From NCBI GenBank assembly GCA_015039365.1, contig WION01000124.1, positions 62,001 through 126,000 on the forward strand: a stretch of 64,000 bases of DNA, read 5' to 3'. Origin of the DNA: Amanita rubescens (lineage: Eukaryota; Basidiomycota; Agaricomycetes; Agaricales; Amanitaceae). The notes beneath the pieces were generated by a model. That model saw nothing but the letters and a program-made list of their open reading frames with translations, did not search any database and was not told where the DNA came from. Each line of letters starts with the position of its first letter. The first letter of the stretch is position 1. Shown here in pieces: positions 53,348 through 63,614 of this stretch. The position numbers and the translations under genes were made by a program.

Positions 53348-54679
53348 TCAGTTGACATCGTGCATCCGCATTAACTCTTCAAAACGGCGGTCCTTTTCTT
53401 GATTCTGCCGTTCTCGCTCCTCCTGTTCGTGTTGTAAACGACGAGCCATGTCGGCGATCTGCTGGTTCAGCTGCCGCTCCCGCTCCTCTTGTTCCTCCTT
53501 TAGCTGTTTCGATTGCCGCTCCCGCTCCTCCTGTTCGTGTTGCAAACGGCGAGCCATGTCGGCGATCTGCTGGTTCAGCTGCTGCTCCCGCTGCTCCTGT
53601 TCCTCCTTTAGCTGCTTCGTTACCTCCTGAACATGGGTATTCATTTGTTCCTCTCGTCTACGATCTTCATCTTTTTTCTTCTGTTCGAATTGCTCACGCT
53701 AGGCGATCTGTCAGTACCGGAAAGGAAAACACGCATGAAGGCAAACCTCTTGATTCATTTCACGTCTCTTGTCTTCAAATTCTTTCCATACGGCCTCCAT
53801 CTTCGTCAAATCCCTGGTATAAATTGAAGTGCAGGCATATCTCCCACCCTTTTTGGATTGCTGGTCAACTGTACCACATTTGCGCGTCTTTGCCCACTCT
53901 TCTAGCATATAGAAAGAGGTATCTGCAAACCAGAAACATTGATTCTCCAATAGTTTGTACTTAGGGCACTCCTTGTTTACAACGAGAAGTAAAGCCATGA
54001 GATCCCAGAGATGTGGACGCTCATCACGATCACCAGTGAAGGTAATGGTTTTAAGGAGGGTGTCTGAATTTGACAGCGGCAGTCCTGTGCGTTCGAGTCT
54101 GGTTATTGTGTCGTCCGCAAGGCACTCGTTTGAACTGACGCCAGATCCCCTTGATAGACTTCGCATTGATGGGAGGCTGAGGGAGCTAGTGAAGCGCTTC
54201 CCAAATGATGATGAGGATCGAGATGAAATACGGCCTGAAACGTTAGGTGATGCGGCAGGCCCTTCTGGATTGACAGTCCCCGTTTCTGCCGATGAGAAGG
54301 TGGTTATCGATGAATCCTCCTTGCTGTCGCTTGCTGAGCGGTCGAATTTCACTGCAATTTTGTTCTTCTGGTCTACGGAGAACTCGCAGATGACGTATTC
54401 ATGTGATTTGCTCCCTTTGGTCGATTTGTAATGGTAGGCTTTATCCAGTCGATAACGAGTGAGGCATGACCACACTTCTTGGCTTTCGCCTGTCCAAGCA
54501 CTTAGCTTTGCAAAGACAAGATCGCGCCAAACGTCGATTTGCCACTTCCGCGGCCGGAGGGGAGGAATGGCTGGGTAAACGAGCGGCAGTATGGTACTCG
54601 AGGAAGGTTCAGAGAGTGGAGAAAACATCGAAGCTAAGAAGGCAAAGAAGCGACTTTTCTTGAACTTGCAAGGTGGCAT
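53348..54679 (-). CDS. Protein with His/Cys motif set and C-terminal coiled coil, function unknown
   Basis: Exon 1 from ATG at 54679 encodes 310-odd residues to REMNQE; an intron (GTTTGC..GCCTAG, about 53702-53748) joins in phase to REQFEQKKKDEDRRREEQMN and the stop at 53348. Residues 80-115 read SKSHEYVICEFSVDQKNKIA then VKFDRS (His93), and residues 240-262 read YKLLENQCFWFADTSFYMLE (Gln247-Cys248). This is the same order as in the 714-residue protein at 33527-35671: HE[FY], then [RK]FDR, then [NQ]C[FY][FW].A. The middle is Ser-rich linker. The C-terminus is a charged coiled coil made of two 36-residue repeats containing QQIADMARRLQHEQEERERQ. No signal peptide. Family not recognised. Confidence 0.7.
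53404..53619. repeat. 108-bp tandem repeat encoding coiled coil
   Basis: Two nearly identical 108-bp units encode two 36-residue coiled-coil blocks (QLKEEQE.RE.QLNQQIADM). The unit is a multiple of three and not of the seven-residue heptad, so adding a unit shifts the heptad register by one residue. Confidence 0.8.
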
Positions 54680-56503
54680 ATCGATATCTGATTTATATGT
54701 ACGTGAAGGTAGTCGTTAATTTATCCCAGTCTCGAGGTTCTTGCACATACCTAATTTGGTCATGATGTTGTTTGGCAACTTACACCGATCTCATCGCCTG
54801 CTGACATTTACAGGAAATTGACTTTGGAAACATCGTCAAAGTCCTTATCTTCCCTATGCTCGGCCACACTCAGCGACACCGTGATTTTTTCCCCTGCCAA
54901 TCCGCCTTAATTACTCCAAACTGAGCTCCAACTGGGGAAATACGACGGACTACTGCACGCATAACATTGTTCGATATATCAGGCTATATCAGAGATTCGG
55001 TCGTCAACCGGCGCGAACTCGCTATGCAGAATTTTCCCGATATCACTGGGAATCCAGTTGATGCGCGAAAAATGCGAGACCTGCTGACTCCTGAACTTCC
55101 GCCAGTAAATTCGAGTTGTGGGTCCACGTGAAAATCCCCGTGCCACGATGTATGATGGTCAAACCCAGTTATCGATTTCATGGAAAGAAATCCAATACCT
55201 GAGAATTTATGCTAGAAGTTTGGCCATCCATACGAATGCTGCACATCGTCATTGGTCATTTGTTCCAGGTATTCTCTGCCTCGATTATCCGCGACTCTAG
55301 TCAATATTGATACTATTAGCCTTTGCTGTTATATATCATCACGGGACGTTGATGATCTATCAGTTATACTCGGGGTTCGCGCATTCAACAAAATTTTTAT
55401 CTAGTTGGAATTGGACGAGGTTTGCCAGAAGCTGAAAATCAAACCACGCCCATCGTATTAAGCCCGATATTGCACGGTTCTATTGCTCCCGCAATCAAGC
55501 CCAGTACCCTGACGGGTCAGAATTACCGATGACTCGTACAACTAGGTCATCCTGACATTGTCATGCATCCCGGTCAGGATACTTTTTTGCTTCGGATTAC
55601 GGCTGAGATCCACGATTGTAGGAGTATCTGCGATACTCTATCGTTGATTTCACTCATCACACATCGTGCTCCGCATTACACCGGGTTACTTTGTGTTATG
55701 CCATCTAACGAGATCTGCTGGAGATTATGAAATCAGCCCAGCAATGACCATGTTCCGATGGTGTCACTGGCGCAATGTCAACGCGCAGAAGCATCGAGTT
55801 TCAGGTACAGGGGGGTGGCCTCAAAACCGAGGGAACATAAGTGTAGAGTCACCAAACCGTTGTTGTATCCGGTGTAATACTTAAAGGTGGAAGGTGAGTG
55901 GCGCCTCGTCCATTGAACCGATCCATTGAGGGTCTGAAATTCCGGACCGTGTCGCCGCCGTTCCAACGAAAGTAGGGCGGTCATAATTATTCTAACGAAC
56001 GAAATCAGACCTTATTTAATCTTTTTTTTTTATCCCACTCCTTCCTGCGTCTCCCGGTCGAGTGATATCCGCTCAGAGAAGAATACTAGAGTCACGGAGA
56101 AGAAAAAGTAACCCTAGCTTCATTATTCCCACAACATCTCGCCTGTAGGTGTTGAATTATTGCGCGACCGTGACCAGAGCGGCGCTTGATAACTTTATCA
56201 TTTCTACATGTCCAACTGCGAAGATTGATGTGATTTTTGCCGAGTCCGACTCCCTAAGTACCAGGCGCTAAAATTCAGCACAACGGTGAATGACGTACGA
56301 CAGTAACCTTGAACATAGCCCCTCCACCACGGGTGTCATACGTAGGTCTTACATTGTTTCATGGAAAGTTTCCCGGACGTGATTGCGCAGATAGGCGGCA
56401 GCGCGGCGTTACATGTATAGTTACAAAGCCTGCAGATGGGCCAGGATGACGTCATCCAATATCCCTTCAAGCTCTGGTCAACCCCAATCTGCACCGTGAC
56501 ATT
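54680..56503. other. Gene-poor region
   Basis: About 1.8 kb without a supportable gene. Short frames on both strands lack motifs. A T9 run lies near 56023, and the promoter of the SDR gene should be in the last 200 bp. Confidence 0.45.
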
Positions 56504-57534
56504 ATGCCTTCCATCGACGATAGCAAGTGCATCCTCATCACAGGCGGGACAGCTGGAATCGGACGCGCCCTTGCTCTCGCCCTAGTTAAACTACCAAGTA
56601 AACCTCGCGTTATTGTCGTTGGAAGACGCAAAAGCAGACTTGAGGAGCTTGCGAAATCCGGGTTGGAGACCGTCGAGCTTGATATGAACACGGACAGCAG
56701 CAATCTGAAGAAGTTTGCGGACAGTATCGTGCAAAAATACCCCGAAGTAAGCAGATTGATCTATTGATTTGAAATATTCGACATGCCACATAGCTCGACG
56801 CCGTCATCTACAATGCAGGCGTTCAATACGAGCATTATTTCCGGGATAAAGTCAATATTGACAGTAAGAATTAACTTGATGAATTTCTATTTGAGGTGTT
56901 GAGTATTGCGCAGAATTGACAAGCGAGATCAACATCAACTATATTTCTATCGTTACCTCGATATATCACTTTATGCCACATTTCTTAAAGATATCAGTTG
57001 AGTGTTTGTCACTACAAGAAAGATGTGAAGACTAAATCGAATTTCATGGCGAAGGAGGGACATCCTACTTTCATCTACACGGTCACTTCATGCTTGGCTA
57101 CCCTTCCTGTACCTCATGTTTTGAATTACTGTGCGAGCAAGGCAGCACTGCATAGTTTCACAACCTCTTTACGTATCCAGCTGCAAGATACTAACATCAA
57201 CGTCATTGAGATCGCACCTCCGTACATTGTTTATCACATTCGACACAACATCGGCGCTAACCCGTAGAACAGGCTTGTTGAATCCGAGTTGCATGATGGT
57301 GATCGTTCCCTCTGGTCAGCTGAATCTGTATTAACGTTTCATTTAGATGCTGGAACGACAGATAAATTGAGCAATATCTGGATGCCGCTTGATCAATATA
57401 TCAGCACTACGTTGGATGGTCTCCGCAAGGGAGACAAACTAGTCACTTGTGGTGGTGCGGCCGATATGTTCAAACGATTTGAGGAAGGCAAAGAGGAGAT
57501 TGTTCAGAACAGGATGAAGAGTAGGCGGACGTGA
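56504..57534 (+). CDS. Short-chain dehydrogenase/reductase (classical SDR)
   Basis: Five exons in phase. The first begins MPSIDDSKCILITGGTAGIG with the Rossmann GGTAGIG loop and VIVVGRRKSRLEEL for NAD(P) binding (Arg-Arg suggests NADP). Then LDAVIYNAGVQYEHYF (NAG motif), INYISIVTSIYHFMPHFL, FIYTVTSCLATLPVPHVLNY with the catalytic Ser, and YCASKAALHSFTTSL with the YxxxK pair. The exon after the PP motif begins LVESELHDGD. Pattern resembles DltE-like oxidoreductases. Catalytic Ser, Tyr and Lys are all present. The intron before EGHPTFIYTV starts GTTGAG, a weak donor. Substrate unknown. Confidence 0.8.
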
Positions 57535-57612
57535 TAATCAAATGTACGAATGCAGTGACTATGTAGTAGTATTGACGCAATGGCAAAATGTTAATTGTGG
57601 ATTATGCAAGAC

Positions 57613-57751
57613 GTAAAGTAGGCCAGACTCGGACTTGGAATAGCGCAAACATTCGATTGATTCCCTGTCCCATCCAGGCAACACGGTAAAGTAAGCCAGA
57701 CTCGGAATTTATTGATGAGCGCGAATATTCAATTGGTTCCCTATCCCATCC
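57613..57751 (+). repeat. 73-bp tandem repeat downstream of the SDR gene
   Basis: Two units starting at 57613 and 57686, sharing GTAAAGTA.GCCAGACTCGG and the TTCCCT.TCCCATCC end. Non-coding. Confidence 0.8.
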
Positions 57752-57943
57752 TAACACTTATTTACAAAGGTGGAGTGTCCGGAAATGTATTCATCACATG
57801 TGGCATTAGTAGGAGCTATGTAGGACATAGCCAGCTGCAGTAGACCCGGGTCAGGGACTGACGTAAACCTGCATCGTAGGGCCTGTCGAGCATGACTGCA
57901 AATTCAAGGTATATCGGATTTCTCCGAATTTAGCGAAGTTCTT

Positions 57944-58075
57944 TATATGTTCAAACGACTTGAAGAAGGCAAAGAGGGGGCCGCCGCTCAGTACATGACA
58001 AGGCGCAGTCAGAATGATGTGTAGGAATGCGGTGACCATGTATTACTTTGGGCGCAATAGCGAAACGCTAATGGT
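57944..58075 (+). pseudogene. SDR 3'-end scrap
   Basis: The string TATGTTCAAACGA.TTGA.GAAGGCAAAGAGG and about 100 bp after it repeat the last codons and 3' flank of the SDR gene (57466-57600). The rest of the gene is absent, so this is the remains of a second, deleted SDR copy. The 73-bp repeats lie between the two. Confidence 0.8.
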
Positions 58076-58361
58076 GCTATGTGCTAAGCTTCAATGAAAA
58101 GTCGCAATTGGGGAGTCGCTTCAGCCTCCAAAACAGTTGCCTGTTTCCAGGAGATTCCATTAGTTTTTGAGTTCGGTCTAGTGATCTAATGATAGAATAT
58201 TCGTACCCCCGCGTATGACCCGTGCATCCAAATACAGATACATGCGTCCAAGTTGAGAGTGTATATATGTCACGGGATGGGCGCCGGCGGAGCGGTGTAC
58301 ACGTCACTTACCCATGCCGACTCGGATGCCTGATCATGATTAACAATCACATCCGCTATAA

Positions 58362-58370
58362 TATATAAAA
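58362..58370 (+). promoter_or_regulatory. TATA box of DLH copy 4
   Basis: TATATAAAA 55 nt before the start codon at 58425, the clearest TATA element in the window. Confidence 0.65.
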
Positions 58371-58424
58371 ACCCGTGCTATCGCGATCATAATCAAGCTT
58401 CGCTTGTCCAAAATCTGAGAAAAC

Positions 58425-59608
58425 ATGAGTTTCTGTGCAGACTGCGTCAAGGGTGAGCTTGTCTTGTAGTAACTTCGGTGCTGTCAGGACTGAATAATCA
58501 TCCATAGGTGTACGACATGAGGGCACACCATCTGGTAAGGATCATCGTGGTTCAGATCGTCTACTTGTCTGGTTTACTGGATTGAGTGGATCTGGTGCCG
58601 TGATTTGCTTCCCTTGGCATGCTGACTTGAGGAACAGGCAAATGGGAGACGATTGGTGGAGTTGAATGTTACGTGGCTACCCCGGCGGGGGATTACGCCA
58701 AGGACAAAGTGGTGTTATTCTTGACAGATATCTATGGCCCACAACTCCCGAATGCTCAGGTAAGTTTGCGTCAGGGCCGCTTTTACTCACGGTTCTCAAG
58801 TTCAACAACAGCTTCTCGCTGACGACTTTGCGAATAATGGTTTCAAGGTAAGATTTCTGACGATCATCGTTAACGTATCTAATGTAATTGCGCTCTACCT
58901 ATTTTAGACCGTTGCTCCCGATTATCTTAACGGAGATTTTGCTCCCGCGGACGCGCTCACCCCAGGAGTAAGCATTCAAGTGGATTTTCGACTTTGATAT
59001 GGTCTTACTAGGCTATGTAGAGTGACTGGGATATTACCAAGTGGTTCCCGAACCATGGTTCTGCACAAACTCGTCCTCCCTTGGACAAAGTCATCGCCGC
59101 GCTGAAGGAACAAGGAGTGAAGAAAATCGCCGCTACGGGCTACTGCTTCGGCGGTGGGTGTGTTTCCTCGGCTGCTCAGGGATAGTTAACGGGCAAGTTA
59201 CATAGGTCGATATGTGTTCGATTTGGCATTCGACAGTGTCATCGATGTCTCTGTTGTTTCGCATCCTTCTTTATTGAAGGTCCCGGATGACATCGAGGTA
59301 AGGCGATCTCCAGCCTCTATGTAACTCAGCGTGAACTGGTGTTATTGTTACAGAAATACGCTTCAACTGCAAAAGCCCCTCTCTTGATCAATAGCTGCAC
59401 GATTGACTCGCAATTCCCGCCAGAATCGCAAGCGATAGCTGATAAGATCTTGAAAGAGGGCAAATTTAAGCCCGGTTACAAGAGGGAATACTTTGATGGA
59501 TGTACTCATGGATTCGCGGTCCGCGGAGACCTGAGCGATCCCAAGGTCAAGGCAGGCAAAGAGGGTGCATTCACGGCTGCAGTTCAGTGGTTCCAGGCTC
59601 ACCTCTAG
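58425..59608 (+). CDS. Dienelactone hydrolase family protein, copy 4
   Basis: Intact DLH-type hydrolase with the full intron set. MSFCADCVKG, VRHEGTPSG, KWETIGGVECYVATPAGDYA, LFLTDIYGPQLPNAQ, LLADDFANNGFK, TVAPDYLNGDFAPADALTPG, SDWDITKWFPNHGSAQTRPP, the elbow IAATGYCFGG, RYVFDLAFDSVIDVSVVSHP and the last exon with NSCTID and CTHGFAVRGDLSDPKVKAG, ending in WFQAHL. The Cys/Asp/His set is complete. It is closest to copy 1 in the NAQ/NAH and DFANNG segments, although 43 kb away, which points to two subfamilies (1+4 and 2+3). The strong TATA box suggests inducible expression. Confidence 0.88.
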
Positions 59609-60114
59609 TTCTCAGCTATATTTTGTGCGATAACATTGTTTATGAGATAAATGTAATCATGACTATATTGCAGTGTCCTCTTGTTTGGATCTCGTAAAAC
59701 TGCGAAGAGCCCAGATGATTATTTGGTTCTGCTTGTCAAATCGTCGTCAACCAGGAGTTAACGTTACCAGAGTATACTGCTCCGCACATGGCCCTCGTGT
59801 ATGAGAAAATGAAGTTTTAGGCTCTGGTGTTCGTGGTCCACGGCAGATTCCATGCTATCACCGCTGTATTGTCTCATCTTCGTGTTCTTTGCGAAATTAC
59901 TGATGATGGATTCGCTATTCATAGAACATTCTTCCTGACTGTCATTGTCCAAGATTGTCGTGCCAATGTTATGGCGTCCATCAGGGTGCAAGATAATCTC
60001 CATATGGTCAACAGATGACTTTCCCGTCACATGAACATATTGGCAAAGATCGAGATTCTTACTTTGCCATTATAAGTGCAAGGATGGGGCAATACATCCT
60101 CTGAAGCACTCGCC
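59609..60114. other. Intergenic region
   Basis: A minus-strand frame at 59764-60030 (VDHMEIILHPDGRHNIGTTI) has protein-like composition but no recognised motif and no partner exon. It might be a scrap of a gene. Otherwise nothing seen. Confidence 0.3.
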
Positions 60115-63100
60115 ATGTCTGACCTCCATAATCTGGGGTTTGAGCCTTTACATCATGTGCGCCGTTTTTCTGCGATTGTTCGATACTAACCCTGACGCGA
60201 CAATTTGCAGGAGGAGATTGGCAATTCGGTAAAGTTGAGATTCAACGAGGACAAGGATGTCGTCTTGGGAAGGGACATAGAATTTGTGGCCGGGAGAAAG
60301 AAGCTCTCCTTCGGCATGGTCGTCGCTCTTACGGGGGACTTCCTCGGAGATTATACTGTTGGTATTGGAGACGTAGACCAACTTAGCGACACCTGGAGTA
60401 CCTGGCCGACGAAGGGTGTTATGCGTTCCGTGCCACGACTGGAGAAGCGTCTTCAAGATGATCAGGCGGGCATTGTGGAACGTGTTATGGACCTCATGAA
60501 GAGGCAGAGGAAAGAGTTTGATGAGAAGAAGGCCGAGCCAGGGCGAGATGCCGTTCAGGTTCACGTCAACTCTTTATACTACAGTTTTCTTCTCATACTC
60601 TTTAAAGGTTTACAAGGAGATCGCAGACGAATACAGTCGGGAGTATGTTAGAGCTACAGAAGAGATATGCGACAAGATTGCGTTATGCAATTGGGATCAT
60701 TTTGGCAAAGTTCGTACGGTTAGATTTTACCGATTTTATTGATTATTTCATAATTTCAGGGTGCCATCAAAGCATACTCTGCATTTCATACGGCAGCACT
60801 CAAAAAAGCCTCCTTGGCTTATGAGGCGTCGCGCCCCGAGGTCCCAGAAGACAAATTCAAGACGGCGATCGCCGAACTGCAGGATACCCTGGACAATTAC
60901 GGGACAAAACTTGACAATGCCGAAACTGCTCATACCGCCAAGATTGATCAAGCTGAGAAGGCAAAGGATCTGGATAAAGCCAAGGATGCTCATATAGGAG
61001 CGCTCCGGCAAGCGACAAATGGTCTACTGAAAGCGTTCGACAATGTAAAAGATGCTTATAGTAAACGAGACTTGACGCCGCCGACCCCCGACAATTCAGA
61101 GACCTTAAAGGAGATGCTAAAAAAAGCGTATTTCCTTGAAGCGTGCGCCCAACACTATCTCACGGATCTGTTTTCCGCCGGGCATATCCGCACTCCGAGG
61201 CGCGAACTTCACAGCGTTCATTATAGTGGGGAAATCCACCGTATGGATCAATGCGCTGGGCTTATGCATGACGAGGATTGTAAGAACGGCCTCGAGGTAA
61301 AGAATAGGGAAAACAAAACCTGGACGATGCATGATGGAAAGTGGCTGTGGGGTGGTGACGGAAGCGATGAGAATATTCAGGTCGCTAAAGCAGCCGCACA
61401 AGCGAGCGTTGACGAGATCTGGAGGGCGCGCCAGTCTGGAAAGATCCCTCCGAGGTTCAAGGTGCTCGATAAGGTTAATATTGTTCTCGCCGCAGTCACA
61501 CTCCCTGAACTGTCATATAGATTCCAGATCTTGACTATGATTCTCCGAACAATTTCACCCCCCTTTTCCGACCTGAACCTGGGAAGAATGTCATTCTCGA
61601 TGTCCGGGGTTGGACTTGTCCGCTCACAGCGCTAGATAACGACAGGTGGCCGACACTTTACGAGTTCCTCAAACACGATTTTCAAAAGAAAATGTACCTG
61701 TTCTCTAGCACTAAGCGATCTGGAGCCGAAAGGTCTGTCAATATCATGCCATCTGGGATCAAAACCTCTATCGTGCCACCCAACCCGGACTTCACCTGGC
61801 AACTCAGAACAACTTCAACGAAATTGATATTGAATAGATACGACAAGGACCTGCGCTCGTCGTCAAATCTGTGGCCTTCCGACATGTGGGCGGAATACAT
61901 CTTTCCTGAGGGCTTCGAAGTAATCGCAGCGCAGCCATTCCCCTCCCACGAGGATCAATGCATTTCCGTAGTGGGTCAACTCAAAGAACTTAACAAGATG
62001 GTTCACTTAGGCCTCAGATACACGGACTCGTATGTTACATGGAATCAGCCACTTCGAAGCGAGGACGTGGACCCTGAGTCCTATAAGATTGCTCACGGTA
62101 AATTTACTGGCGACACTTCGATCGCGACCTGTTGTTGGAACGATGTCGAAAAGCATGGATACGTCGAGATATCCAGTGCCTCTGATATGAACTCTTCTCC
62201 GAACGTGGTGGCGATGGACACTTTGGAAACTCCCGTCGAGTAAGATTCGATAATATTCACATAAAGTCACGTTCTCAAAAGTCGTTCCACAGCTTTATGT
62301 TATCCCACTCAATTCTGACGCGTGAGACGATGGAGTACAACGATTATGTTTGCCTTTATGGATACGATTGGAATTCCCGATGCACTACCGTGACATGGCT
62401 GCATAGTGGTGCGCCCAAACGAAAGCACATTCTTCAGAATGGTGTCACTCTGGAATTCGTTCAGCATGGACAACCCGTTCTGCAACCCATTTTCTCGTCC
62501 GCGACAGGTAATCTGCAAACCAGACTGCAGCTTGTCCCGCGGCCCGTCCAGAAGCCCACCCGATATCATTGGGAGGAACGAAGTATAGACCGTGCGCAAG
62601 CTGTTTTCGAAATGTACCACAAGACTGTACCTTGGCTCGTTCGAATTTACTGTGGGTCATCATATCGCAAGGGGGATAAGGTTCGCATGGACACCATTCA
62701 CCTCACTATTGGTCATGGAGAACGCAGCGAGCTGAGCATCTCGTCAAACGTGTTCGATCTTGTCGAACACGGAATCGGTAGATGGACAGAAACCCGCGAG
62801 GTCAGGTGGTTCACGTTAGACGTCAAACAGGCCGGAGTACAAGATCTCGTCGCGTTGGTCATCGACGCGTCAGAAGTTGAGGATGGTGCAAATCTGTCCC
62901 TCCAGTTGATCGTCTTTCCCACCTCGGGAATTAAACTCACATTCGGCACCCCTACCGTTAGCAAAATCAAGATTCCCCTGACAGGGTTTAAGGCGCCGCA
63001 CATGCACTTCTCGGATGCACACCAAGTGGCCTGGGAGGAGGGTACGAAGGATTCTGGCATCATGGTGTTGTTCAGTGACCATAGATCGCTGGGAGCCCGA

Positions 63101-63166
63101 TATCTGTTGCCGAAGAATGGTTCATATGAGTATGAGCTACGCGAGACTCTGGAATCGACACAGTAA
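60115..63166 (+). CDS. 932-residue protein with PLC/P1-nuclease-like helical motifs and beta-rich C-terminus
   Basis: Six exons: 60115-60156, 60211-60558, 60608-60709, 60760-61473, 61521-62239 and 62293-63166; the sum is 2799 nt, exactly 933 codons with stop. Residues 1-130 hold the N-terminal segment with LSFGMVVALTGDFLGDYTVG. CNWDHFGKGAIKAYSAFHTA lies near residue 160, a helical coiled stretch near 195-250 (KIDQAEKAKDLDKAKDAHIG), and EACAQHYLTDLFSAGHIRTP near 285-305, followed by MHDEDCKNGLEVKNRENKTW. The His/Asp spacing of these motifs resembles zinc-dependent phospholipase C and P1 nuclease folds and a bacterial family with HxLxDxFxAGHxR. The 530-residue C-terminal part is beta-rich and not recognised. 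No signal peptide. A second member starts at 63702. Confidence 0.65.
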
Positions 63167-63600
63167 TTACTCAAGGTCAAATGTATGTGCGTAGTATACG
63201 ATGTGAAATGTTGAACGCGTGTATCATACTTTGGCTGGTTTAGCAACTGAAGAATCTTATTCGCAAATCTGGGCAGCATATAGGGGCTATACCATATATA
63301 TACGTTCGACGAACTTTGCCGTTAATTTGGATGGTTCCCACGGTGGATTTTGTTATGATTCTGAAGCATTCCTTCTGTCAGACTCACTATTCTTCTCTTA
63401 CGTGCCTGCTTCTCTCTCTCTGTCCACCTTGTGACCTTTCTGACTGGATTATTCCCTCTTTAGATCACCCGCTGACCGCCTATTCCGAATTCATGGGAAC
63501 ATGCATCTTGTCACTGTCATTTATATCCCAGTCATCTGGACGTGGTGGATATTAAAAGCGAACGTTATGTTAGTCAAATGGGTCTACCCTGAGGCTGGAG
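63167..63600. other. Intergenic region
   Basis: Pyrimidine-rich stretch near 63390-63440; no gene seen. Confidence 0.4.
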
Positions 63601-63614
63601 AAGACGACAGAAAT

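Noticed and set aside
59764..60030. Minus-strand 88-codon frame as a gene
   Set aside because: Protein-like composition but no homologous family recognised, no partner exons and no promoter.
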